Source: Leptobacterium flavescens
GTDB lineage: Bacteria > Bacteroidota > Bacteroidia > Flavobacteriales > Flavobacteriaceae
Length of the DNA stretch: 64,000 nucleotides
Direction of reading: 5' to 3'
Assembly: GCF_010671605.1 (NCBI RefSeq)
Contig: NZ_JAABOO010000003.1
Coordinates: 685,993 to 749,992 of the forward strand
In this document: positions 52,290 to 60,103 of the stretch, in pieces
How positions within the stretch are numbered: the first letter of the stretch is position 1
Layout: the number at the start of each line of letters is the position of its first letter
The notes under the pieces: model-generated
Told to the model about the DNA's origin: nothing
Seen by the model: the letters and a program-made list of their open reading frames with translations, nothing else
Database searches by the model: none
Program-made: the position numbers and the translations under genes

Positions 52290-52694
52290 CTATTTTAATC
52301 GTTTCCATGTTTCGCTATCAACATAGCCCCAGGCAGAATAGCTAATGGTCAGGGTGTTGTGATCTTTTAATTTAAGCCTGGCCCTGAATTCGTATTTTTC
52401 TCCTTCATGGGTGAACATATAAGTTCCGGTGCCGCTCCCTCCCTTAAATGTTATATCTTTTATTGCGACCGATTCGTACTCCTCTCCGTTTCCCTTATCA
52501 TCTTTAACAAAGACTGTATAACATTTAAGCACTCCCTGTTCTTTTCTGAACTCGTGGATTACATATGATTTCTCATTGTCTTCTTTATACTCAACTTCCC
52601 ATTTTCCAATTAACGGATCATCGGTTTGGGCAGTTGCCTTTGTTAGTGATACTAATAAAATTGCCATTGCGAAAAGTGTTTTTAGTATTTTCAT
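52290..52694 (-). CDS. Secreted DUF2147-like small protein
   Basis: 134 residues with a signal peptide (KILKTLFAMAILLVSLTKATAQ). Mature part: PLIGKWEVEYKEDNEKSYVIHEFRKE, then a beta strand series with GTGTYMFTHEGEKYEFRARLKLKDHNTLTISY and WKRL, the GxW-start beta barrel of small periplasmic proteins like DUF2147. Ligand unknown. It lies 23 bases upstream of the ABC TMD gene on the same strand. Confidence 0.65.
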   Translation of the reverse strand: MKILKTLFAMAILLVSLTKATAQTDDPLIGKWEVEYKEDNEKSYVIHEFRKEQGVLKCYTVFVKDDKGNGEEYESVAIKDITFKGGSGTGTYMFTHEGEKYEFRARLKLKDHNTLTISYSAWGYVDSETWKRLK

Positions 52695-52772
52695 AATATC
52701 GTGTTTAACTGTTGGTCAAAAGTATTGAAGGCGAGGGGTAATAATGACTTTCCCTATAATACTGAACATAAA

Positions 52773-52800
52773 AAAAACGCCCTAGGACAAGGTCGTTTTT
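52773..52800 (-). terminator. Terminator after the 7TM-AraC gene
   Basis: AAAAACGCCCT (52773-52783) with AGGTCGTTTTT (52790-52800), one mismatch, T tract on the minus strand after it. Confidence 0.68.
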
Positions 52801-52826
52801 ACTATTCGTGTTATTTTAAATTGAGC

Positions 52827-53939
52827 TTACGCTTTGGAAGCTTTTTTAAACTCTGTTGGAGTCTGTGAGGTTACTTTTTTAAAGGCAGTGTAGAATGCAG
52901 CTTTACTGTTAAAACCCACATCCAGTGATATGGCAAAAATAGTATCGGGTTTTGGCATCAGAAGCTTCTTTTTGGCTTCCTCAATCCGAAAACTGTTGAT
53001 AAAGTCCGGGAAGCTCATACCCGCATTCTGATTAATAGCCTGCGAAATATGATGAACAGAGCTTCCTAATCTCTCTGAAAGGGTATTTAACTTTAAGTCG
53101 AAATCTAAAAAGAGCTGCTCTTCTTTTATCAGGATTTTTATTTCATTAAAAAGCTCCGAAGAATCTTTTAAGGATGATTTGGCATATTTCTTTTTTGCCT
53201 CTTCGGGCAGATCTTCAAAATCCCCGGAAAATGCAAATACAGGAAAATGCATGATAGAATAGGCAAAAATGAAAAAGAAAATTGCGATCAATAAGGATTC
53301 AAACTTCAAGGAAACTTCATAGTTGACAAAGCTAAACCCGGAAACCGTTTGATTTATAAAGATCCCGACCTGAAAAATAACAAACGTAATTAAGATTAGT
53401 TTTGCCCATTTGTATTTGAGTGCCTCGCTCTTATTTAAGACTAATGCTGTTGGGGCCTGTCTTAACCTGTAAAAAGCCAGGAAGAATAATAAAATATTGA
53501 ATAAGCTTACCAGGAGGTATTCTATTAATAACCATTTATCATAATCGGAGGCCTTTAAAAATGTCAAAAAATCCTCCATATTTTCGTATTCAAAAAGAGG
53601 GTAAAAGAAAAACCATCTTAATAAAGTGATACCGATAATGATAAGCAACCATTTTTTAAACCTGATATTTAATTTTATTAAAAGCGCGATAAAATAGTAG
53701 AATAGAAAGCCCACCAAATGATAGAACATATATGATATTCCGAAATACCAGTTATTTCCGTCTTCACTTATGGTCGTATAATAATCAAAGGATACCAGAG
53801 TAAAATAAGATACCAGAGCAGCCAGAATATATCGAAGCCTTTTATCTTTCCCTAAACCGGATTTACGGAATAAAATAAACGCCAACAGAAATACTCCTAC
53901 TGTCAGGCTTAATAAAGGCGTTATATTTAATATATTCAT
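52827..53939 (-). CDS. Membrane-embedded AraC family regulator (seven TM + HTH)
   Basis: 370 residues. Seven hydrophobic helices in the first ~240 residues (PLLSLTVGVFLLAFILFR at the start; later WLLIIIGITLLRWFFFYPLF, YLLVSLFNILLFFLAFYRL, LLIAIFFFIFAYSIMHF), then a C-terminal AraC HTH: LNTLSERLGSSVHHISQAINQNAGMSFPDFINSFRIEEAKKKL and FAISLDVGFNSKAAFYTAFKKVTSQTPTEFKK, quoted in part. Leaderless promoter TAAATTTG at 53950-53943, 3 bases before the ATG. It lies just past the efflux operon terminator; control of efflux is plausible but unproven. Confidence 0.88.
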   Translation of the reverse strand: MNILNITPLLSLTVGVFLLAFILFRKSGLGKDKRLRYILAALVSYFTLVSFDYYTTISEDGNNWYFGISYMFYHLVGFLFYYFIALLIKLNIRFKKWLLIIIGITLLRWFFFYPLFEYENMEDFLTFLKASDYDKWLLIEYLLVSLFNILLFFLAFYRLRQAPTALVLNKSEALKYKWAKLILITFVIFQVGIFINQTVSGFSFVNYEVSLKFESLLIAIFFFIFAYSIMHFPVFAFSGDFEDLPEEAKKKYAKSSLKDSSELFNEIKILIKEEQLFLDFDLKLNTLSERLGSSVHHISQAINQNAGMSFPDFINSFRIEEAKKKLLMPKPDTIFAISLDVGFNSKAAFYTAFKKVTSQTPTEFKKASKA

Positions 53940-53942
53940 AGA

Positions 53943-53950
53943 GCAAATTT
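53943..53950 (-). promoter_or_regulatory. -7 element TAAATTTG, 3 nt before ATG of the 7TM-AraC gene
   Basis: Exact TAnnTTTG match; another leaderless candidate. Confidence 0.55.
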
Positions 53951-53972
53951 AACATTTAAACCCCATAAAAAA

Positions 53973-53995
53973 AACGGAGCAAAAGCTCCGCTTTT
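53973..53995 (-). terminator. Terminator of the second efflux operon
   Basis: CGGAGC (53974-53979), loop AAAA, GCTCCG (53984-53989); eight T follow on the minus strand. It lies after the small membrane protein gene. Confidence 0.8.
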
Positions 53996-54077
53996 CTATA
54001 GAATGAATTCCTCTTTATACTTAAAACCAATGTACTGATACGATTTGAGAAATATCATTCTATACAAACAAACTGCA

Positions 54078-54320
54078 TTATCCAAAAAAGAAAATCACAA
54101 GCGCATCTATGATGAGGATTACGGCTAAAATTAGCACCCAGCCCCACAGTTTCAGGTGAAAATTCTTGGCTATTACCAATTCTGCCCACCACCAAACAGT
54201 TATATACCCGATCCACAGCCACGTATTATCTATTTTGTTTATTAGCATAATGACCATTCCGATCAGAAAAACGATCATTACTGCCAGGAATTTTATGATG
54301 TCAACTTTCGATGGTTTCAT
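54078..54320 (-). CDS. Small two-TM membrane protein, last gene of the second efflux operon
   Basis: 80 residues from ATG 54320 (MKPSKVDIIKFLAVMIVFLIGMVIMLI); an earlier ATG at 54356 would overlap the pump by 56 bases instead of 20. Two or three TM helices: IIKFLAVMIVFLIGMVIMLIN, WLWIGYITVWWWAELVIA, WGWVLILAVILIIDALVIFFF. Family not recognised. The overlap with the RND gene stop (54301) argues for co-translation; it might be a pump accessory. Confidence 0.62.
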   Translation of the reverse strand: MKPSKVDIIKFLAVMIVFLIGMVIMLINKIDNTWLWIGYITVWWWAELVIAKNFHLKLWGWVLILAVILIIDALVIFFFG

Positions 54321-57300
54321 TTGGATGATTTTTTTGCTTTCTGCTTCTGATGACATAAAATAAAGATGGGATCAGGTAGAGTGTTAATACAGTTGATGTG
54401 ATCATTCCTCCAATGGTTACAATGGCCATCGGAATTCTGTATTCTGCCCCTGCATCTCCCAAACCGATAGCGTTTGGAAGCATTCCGAAAATAATAGCTA
54501 TCGTTGTCATAATAACCGCTTTCATTTTGGTCTTACCCGAAAGAATAGTGGCATTGTAAATATCCATTTTCTTTTTACGCATTAACTGCTCGGTATAGTC
54601 ATGTATCAGGATATCATCATTAACCACTAAACCGAGCAGGGTAATGATGGCCATTAAAGACATAATGTTCATGGTAGTTCCTGCAAAATACATGATCACA
54701 AAAACACCTATTAAGGCCATAGGAACGGTGGTGAATATGACCAGGGGCTGCCATAAACTTTCCATGAGCGAGGCCAGTAACATGTACATTAATAACAGTG
54801 CCAGTAAAAATGTAATCGTCATATCGGTAACGGTGTTGTCTAATTCTTCTACGTTACCTCCCCATTTGAATTCAACACCGGAGGGCAGGCTTATCTCTGT
54901 GAGTTTTGAATCGATCACAGACCGGACATCTCCCAGGATATAACCCGGAGCCAGGGTTGCACTGAACTCTGCGGTTTTAGACTTTTCCTTATGAATAATT
55001 TGAGCAGGAGCCTTTTCATAGGACACCTCGGCCAATTGCCCTACCTTGAACATTCCCGCCTGTGTATGAATGGGCAGCTGCTTAATGTCTTCTATAGAGT
55101 TGGCCTGAGAGACGGGAACCTTGATGTTTATGTTGTACTCCACATCATTTTCACTCATCACCGTAGCTTTGATCCCGGTTATAGCACTGCGGATTACCAA
55201 TGCCAGTTCATTGACAGTGATCCCTAATTCGGCCAATAAACGCTTTTTAGGCTTGAACTGAAGTAAGGGAGGGCCGTTTCGCAGGCTTGATTCATAAGAA
55301 ATTAAGCCTTCAACATCTTTCAGAAGATCTATAACCTGATCGTTAGCTTCGGATAGCTGCGAACTGTTGTTGGATTTTAAGGAGAATCCCAAATCCCCGC
55401 TTTCTTCGGAATTTGTGGTGGAGACCACCGGTTTTATTTCGGGAATGTCTTTGAGCTCATCCAGTATTTTCTCCCCAATTTGGGCATTCGATAACTTGCG
55501 CTCAACATTTTTGTTTAGCTTCAAAGAGATGTTGGTGTAATTGGAGCCGGTCGTAAAAGAATTTTTACTTCCCAGCATACTCAACACAGCTTTTACCTCC
55601 GGGTGTGTAGCGATCTTTTCTTCTACCAGTTTTGTTAACTCCCTGTTTTTTTCAATGGAAGTTCCCGGTTGCATTTCCAGTTCTATAAACAGATCTCCGT
55701 TATCGGATTCCGGCTCGAATTCAAATCCGATCTCTCCTAATAACCCCATGCTCATTATAAAGAAAAAGAACATCACGGCAAATAAGATCACAGGGTTCCG
55801 TTTTCTTGAGATCAATCTTCTGAGCGAATTTTCATAAAGCTCCTGAAGTCTTTCAAATGCCTTGATGATCCAATTCGAAAATCTGGAGGGTTTTGGATTA
55901 TTCTTCAATAATATTGAAGCGAGCATAGGGGTTAAAGTGATGGAAACCAGAAGTGAAAAAATTGTTGCGAACGAAATGGTAAGTGCGTATTCCCTGAAGA
56001 ATGCACCGACAATAGAATTCATGGAAGCGATAGGCAGGAACACCACCAGGTTAGTTCCTGTGGATGCCAAAACTGCTGTAAATACCTCCTGGGTACCTGT
56101 AACGCAAGCTTCTTTTATGGGCAGGCCTTCTTTTCTGAGGCGAAGAATATTCTCCAGAACCACAATAGAATTGGAGACCAGAGCTCCGATGGCCACTGCA
56201 AAACTCATTAACGACAGCATATTGAGGGATCCGTCGAAGAGTCTCATGGCCAGGAAATTAATGATGAGTGATACCGGAATTGAGATACTCACGATTGCGG
56301 TAGCTTTAATATTGTTTACAAATAGGAATAATACCAATCCGGTGATGATAATCCCAAGAATAACGTTCATCATGGCATCGTTTACCGAACTTTCAATATA
56401 TTCTGAAGAGTCGAAAGGCAGGCTTAAGGTAACACCTTCGGGTAGATTCTTTTGAATTTCCGGAACCAGTTCCTTCACCGCTTTGGCAATGGATACCGCG
56501 TTGGCGGTACTGCTCTTCTGTACACTTATTCCAACAATATTATTGAGCTTTTTGTTCTCAATCCCATCGTAGAAGAAGGCATCGTTTTTGGATATACGGA
56601 AAGTGTCTTTTATCGTAGCGAAATCTGTCAGTTTCTTTTCCCCGTAGGGTGTGGAAATAAATGTGTTTCTGACCGATTCGACAGAACTGTATTTATTCCC
56701 TGTTTTTATAATGGACTCCCGGTCTCCGCTTACTATATCCCCTCCGGACATATCTACATTGTTGCCCTTTAGCTGGGTTGCGATCTCCGTAATATTCATT
56801 CCAAATTCATGGAGCCCGTTTTTGTCGACCTCTACGTGAATTTCACGCAATTTTCCTCCATTAAACTCAATTTTGGTAACCCCTTCAATACGTGAGATTT
56901 TGTCTTTGATCTCTCGCCTGGATATCTGATAGAGTTGGTTGGCATCTACATTTCCGGTAATTATCAGGTCTACCACAGAGCCACTATTAACACTAAAAGG
57001 AGCTAATAATGGTTTGGAACGCTTGCGCACAAAAGGCAGCTTGGCCTCTTTGGGCAAAAAAGAAACTACCAGGTCTATTTTGTTACGCAGTTCGGCCATT
57101 GCCTTGTCCTGATCTTTGTCCAGCTCAAACTGAACGATGATCATCGACATATCGGGCATGGAATAAGACTGCATGAGCTTGAGCCCGTTAATAGTAGCGA
57201 CTTCCTTTTCGAGTAAATTGGTTATTTCGGTTTCCACCTCACCGGGAGTGGCTCCCGGATAGTCGGTTATTATAACCATGGCCGGGAGGTTGATCTCCGG

Positions 57301-57411
57301 CATTAAATTCACGGGAAGCTTTACATAAGACATTAATCCAAATAGCAATAGTGCTAGAAAAACCATGCAGGTTGTTACCGGTCTGGATACAGCAAAATTC
57401 GTAACTTTCAT
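54301..57411 (-). CDS. RND efflux transporter (second system)
   Basis: 1036 residues. N-terminal SRPVTTCMVFLALLLFGLMSYVKLPVNLMPEINLPAMVI, ITDYPGATPGEVETEI, then TM4 AIGALVSNSIVVLENILRL, with SN in place of the usual DD proton-relay pair (MSFAVAIGALVSNSIVVLEN), and TM10 LGLVVNDDILIHDYTEQ that keeps DD. The proton-carrying aspartates may therefore be only in the second half, or the pump may use another mechanism; this is noted from the motif alone. Starts 11 bases after the MFP stop. Confidence 0.9.
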   Translation of the reverse strand: MKVTNFAVSRPVTTCMVFLALLLFGLMSYVKLPVNLMPEINLPAMVIITDYPGATPGEVETEITNLLEKEVATINGLKLMQSYSMPDMSMIIVQFELDKDQDKAMAELRNKIDLVVSFLPKEAKLPFVRKRSKPLLAPFSVNSGSVVDLIITGNVDANQLYQISRREIKDKISRIEGVTKIEFNGGKLREIHVEVDKNGLHEFGMNITEIATQLKGNNVDMSGGDIVSGDRESIIKTGNKYSSVESVRNTFISTPYGEKKLTDFATIKDTFRISKNDAFFYDGIENKKLNNIVGISVQKSSTANAVSIAKAVKELVPEIQKNLPEGVTLSLPFDSSEYIESSVNDAMMNVILGIIITGLVLFLFVNNIKATAIVSISIPVSLIINFLAMRLFDGSLNMLSLMSFAVAIGALVSNSIVVLENILRLRKEGLPIKEACVTGTQEVFTAVLASTGTNLVVFLPIASMNSIVGAFFREYALTISFATIFSLLVSITLTPMLASILLKNNPKPSRFSNWIIKAFERLQELYENSLRRLISRKRNPVILFAVMFFFFIMSMGLLGEIGFEFEPESDNGDLFIELEMQPGTSIEKNRELTKLVEEKIATHPEVKAVLSMLGSKNSFTTGSNYTNISLKLNKNVERKLSNAQIGEKILDELKDIPEIKPVVSTTNSEESGDLGFSLKSNNSSQLSEANDQVIDLLKDVEGLISYESSLRNGPPLLQFKPKKRLLAELGITVNELALVIRSAITGIKATVMSENDVEYNINIKVPVSQANSIEDIKQLPIHTQAGMFKVGQLAEVSYEKAPAQIIHKEKSKTAEFSATLAPGYILGDVRSVIDSKLTEISLPSGVEFKWGGNVEELDNTVTDMTITFLLALLLMYMLLASLMESLWQPLVIFTTVPMALIGVFVIMYFAGTTMNIMSLMAIITLLGLVVNDDILIHDYTEQLMRKKKMDIYNATILSGKTKMKAVIMTTIAIIFGMLPNAIGLGDAGAEYRIPMAIVTIGGMITSTVLTLYLIPSLFYVIRSRKQKNHPNETIES

Positions 57412-57422
57412 ATCTATTCTGT

Positions 57423-58436
57423 TTATTCGACAATTAAGATCAGGCTGTTTCTCTCAACTTTTTCCGAACCCGCTGTAATTAATCGCTGTCCTTCCTTCAG
57501 GCCTTCGATTATTTGTGCTGAGGTTTCATTTCGCCGCCCGACTTTCACATCTTTTTCAATGGCTTTATCGTTTTCAATTATGAATACATAATTTCTTTTT
57601 CCTGTTTGTTTTAAGGATTCTACGGGGATCCAAATGCTCGAAAGTTCTTCCCTGGTTTCCAACTGAACTTCAGTACTGCCTCCTGCAAACAATACCCCTT
57701 CATTATGAAATGAGGCGGTTACCTGAAACGCTTTTCGTTTAGGGTCCATCTGAATAGAGGTTTTTGTGATTTTTCCTTTGATCCTTTGATCACCCAGATT
57801 CAGATACGCAATTGTTCCTATCTCTATTTGAGTAATATCCCGGGGTGTCACGTAAAAGTTTATATCGACTGCAGATGTTTCTGCCATACTGAATATAGCT
57901 TGCCCCGTACTCACTTCTTCGCCAATTTTGGCAGGAACCTGAGTAATAATCCCGGAAAAAGGCGCCCGGATCGTATTCATATTTTGCAATTGCTGAATTG
58001 TTTTAGTCTGAATATCCAACTGGGTTTTATAGGCTTCAACAGATACCCTGGAAACAGCACCGGCATTAAATAGTTCCTTTTGCCGTGTATAATCCTTTAT
58101 GGTCTTATCCTGTTCAATCCTTGCCTGATCTATCTGTAATTGATGATTTAAGGGAGGGTATACGGCAATGATCTCACCGCGCTTTACTTTTTGACCGGGC
58201 TGAATATTTAGTTTTGTTATTACTCCCGGTTGTTGAGCTACAAAACTCGTCGATTTGGAGAACTGCAATTCTCCATAATAAGTTTTTGTTTGCTTATTAG
58301 ATTCTTTTTTTAAGGTAACTGCCTTTACATTGATCCGTTCATCCTTAACTGATCCATGCCGGGTTTCCGGCCAATAACAAGCCGTCAGTATAGAACATGA
58401 AATGGCTATTATTAATAAACGTTTTATTGTTTTCAT
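57423..58436 (-). CDS. RND periplasmic adaptor lipoprotein (second system)
   Basis: 337 residues. Lipobox ILTAC at residues 16-20. Barrel-sandwich halves: SFVAQQPGVITKLNIQPGQKVKRGEIIAVYPP and TIRAPFSGIITQVPAKIGEEVSTGQAIFSMAE, a helical hairpin between, then IDINFYVTPRDITQIEIGTIAYL and IWIPVESLKQTGKRNYVFI. Lipid-anchored membrane-fusion protein coupling the RND pump to TolC. Middle gene of tolC-MFP-RND. Confidence 0.9.
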   Translation of the reverse strand: MKTIKRLLIIAISCSILTACYWPETRHGSVKDERINVKAVTLKKESNKQTKTYYGELQFSKSTSFVAQQPGVITKLNIQPGQKVKRGEIIAVYPPLNHQLQIDQARIEQDKTIKDYTRQKELFNAGAVSRVSVEAYKTQLDIQTKTIQQLQNMNTIRAPFSGIITQVPAKIGEEVSTGQAIFSMAETSAVDINFYVTPRDITQIEIGTIAYLNLGDQRIKGKITKTSIQMDPKRKAFQVTASFHNEGVLFAGGSTEVQLETREELSSIWIPVESLKQTGKRNYVFIIENDKAIEKDVKVGRRNETSAQIIEGLKEGQRLITAGSEKVERNSLILIVE

Positions 58437-58469
58437 TTTTTGATCCTTTAGATTTTCTGATTTAACCGC

Positions 58470-59792
58470 TTAGTTTTTTTGACCCGTAATTCGTATGATC
58501 TGAAGCTGTGCTATATGTAAATCCAGATATGCATTGAGCAACTCCTGTTTGGATTGAGTGAGCCGTAACCGACTTTCCTTGAATTCGATTGTAGTGACAA
58601 CACCAAGGCTTAATTGCTTTTTGAAAATCTCTATCTCATTTTCATTCAACAGAATAGTTTCCTTATGGGTTTGAATATTAGCTATGGCATTGTTGTAGTT
58701 ATTCTCAGCTGTTTGAAGTTGGTTTAGTAAATTCTGTCTGGTTTTGGCAAGGTTAAACCTGGCTGTCTCTTCCTCGATCACCGCTTTTGAGATTTTGGCC
58801 CTGTTTCTGCCACCAGAAAAGATTGGCATACTAACGCCAAGCTGTAAAAAGAACAATTTGTTTGAATTATCATTGAAATTAAAATTATTGGCCTGGGCGC
58901 CGTAGTTATAAGTGGCTGCAAGGTTTAGTTTGGGGTACCAGAATTTCTTGTCTATACTGATCTGTTTATTGGCAATTTCAACTTCTTTTTTTAAGACCTG
59001 AAGCTGTGGTTGTGTTTCCAGATCTGATTCACTGGAATTTATAAGGCCATTTAATTTTATGGATTCAAGATCTTCCGTTAAAACGATATCTTCAATTAAA
59101 GGGATATCAGCTAATATCTTAAGGTCATTCAATAATTTTTTAAATTGATTTTCAGCATTTTTAAGGGTTGGAAGTGTTTTTTTGTAGAAAACCTCCGCTT
59201 GTTGCAGTTGTAAGTCGCTTGCTAAACCTTTTTCGTGAAGTTTCTTAATTTGCGCCAGCTGATCTTTTGCTAAACTTGAATTTTCAACAAGCACCTTAAT
59301 GCTTTCTTTGGTGAAAATTGCCTGCCAGTACAAGGAAGAAGCCTGTGTGCTAATTTCATTGGTAAGATGCGAGTCATTTAGTTTACTGATCTCCTCCGTA
59401 AGCTTTACCACTTTGATCGCTGAGAAAACAGAGAGGTCAAAAAGGGTTTGATTTAATACAGCATTAGCATTTACACTGTTATTAAAGTTGGTTCTTAATC
59501 GCGTCAAGCCTCCATCAAAGTCGTTAATAAAGAGAAAATTTCTATTGAAGTCGCGTTGGTAAAACCCATTAATACTCACATCCGGTAATAATGCGGATCT
59601 GGCAATTTTGGTTTCCTGTTTTGATACCAGAACCTGGTTGGCACTTAGCTTTAAATCGATATTACTTTTTTTAACTAAATCGAGATATGACTTTAAGTCC
59701 AGTTCCTGAGAAAATAACAGGTTGTTAATTAATAAAAATGCACCAAAAAGTAAGGTGCTTAATAAGGGAAGTTTATCCTTCATTTGCTTCAT
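58470..59792 (-). CDS. TolC family outer membrane channel (second system)
   Basis: 440 residues with a signal peptide (KLPLLSTLLFGAFLLINNLLFSQE). TolC repeats: SNIDLKLSANQVLVSKQETKIARSALLPDVSING and PQLQVLKKEVEIANKQISIDKKFWYPKLNLAATYNYG, each with the helical hairpins that follow. First gene of the second efflux operon. Promoter TACTTTTG at 59836-59829. A 60-base element shared with the SDR promoter region lies about 95 bases further upstream. Confidence 0.9.
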   Translation of the reverse strand: MKQMKDKLPLLSTLLFGAFLLINNLLFSQELDLKSYLDLVKKSNIDLKLSANQVLVSKQETKIARSALLPDVSINGFYQRDFNRNFLFINDFDGGLTRLRTNFNNSVNANAVLNQTLFDLSVFSAIKVVKLTEEISKLNDSHLTNEISTQASSLYWQAIFTKESIKVLVENSSLAKDQLAQIKKLHEKGLASDLQLQQAEVFYKKTLPTLKNAENQFKKLLNDLKILADIPLIEDIVLTEDLESIKLNGLINSSESDLETQPQLQVLKKEVEIANKQISIDKKFWYPKLNLAATYNYGAQANNFNFNDNSNKLFFLQLGVSMPIFSGGRNRAKISKAVIEEETARFNLAKTRQNLLNQLQTAENNYNNAIANIQTHKETILLNENEIEIFKKQLSLGVVTTIEFKESRLRLTQSKQELLNAYLDLHIAQLQIIRITGQKN

Positions 59793-59828
59793 TGTTTAGT
59801 TGTAAAATGATTACCAACATTTTCGAAG

Positions 59829-59836
59829 CAAAAGTA
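59829..59836 (-). promoter_or_regulatory. -7 element TACTTTTG of the tolC-MFP-RND operon
   Basis: Exact TAnnTTTG match, 36 bases before ATG 59792. No FNR-like site lies 35 bases away here, so the two uses of this hexamer-rich element are separate. Confidence 0.55.
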
Positions 59837-59929
59837 GAATCGCTTTATACTATATAAGACCGGCCCTATAAATCAAGACAAACTTATCTGTGGTAAAAGT
59901 GTCTTGAATCATCGGGAAGTATGTCTACA

Positions 59930-59988
59930 GGCTGATTGTCCGGGCAAACTCAAAAATCTCATGTAAACCTTATAAAAGTGAGTTTTAG
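59930..59988. repeat. Upstream element similar to 51165-51222
   Basis: Shares CTGATTGnCCGG, CAAAAA, TGTAAA and an exact 16-mer TAAAAGTGAGTTTTAG with the copy at 51165-51222. Could be a regulator site or a decayed repeat. Confidence 0.55.
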
Positions 59989-60003
59989 ATAAGGGGGAAT
60001 ACA

Positions 60004-60035
60004 AAAAAACCTCTTGAGAATTCAAGAAGTTTTTT
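60004..60035 (-). terminator. Hairpin after a tRNA-like fragment
   Basis: AAAAAACCTCTTGA and TCAAGAAGTTTTTT form a nearly perfect stem directly downstream of the tRNA-like 3' end on the minus strand, the usual place of a tRNA terminator. Confidence 0.65.
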
Positions 60036-60079
60036 GTAGCAGGAGCAGGGCTCGAAACTGTAACCTTCGGGTTATGAGT
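60036..60079 (-). other. tRNA-Met-like 3' fragment (possible att remnant)
   Basis: The minus strand reads ACTCATAACCCGAAGGTTAC, then AGTTTCGAGCCCTGCTCCTG and CTAC. This matches the 3' half of a bacterial tRNA-Met: anticodon loop CTCATAA, variable region, T-loop TTCGAG, acceptor 3' strand. No 5' half precedes it (the bases before 60079 do not pair). The T-stem is partly mismatched. A 3' tRNA remnant of this kind is left when an element integrates into a tRNA gene. The element would then lie to the right (above 60079), towards or past the end of the window. Confidence 0.6.
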
Positions 60080-60103
60080 TTTTATTTAAAAACCCTCCCC
60101 GGC

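Noticed and set aside
59829-59836. Second efflux operon as part of the FNR-like regulon
   Set aside because: Its -7 TACTTTTG is the same as in hemN and ccoS, but no TGAYnnnnRTCA palindrome lies 35 bases upstream.
60036-60079. A complete tRNA-Met gene
   Set aside because: Only the 3' half is present; the 5' acceptor and D-arm are absent upstream.
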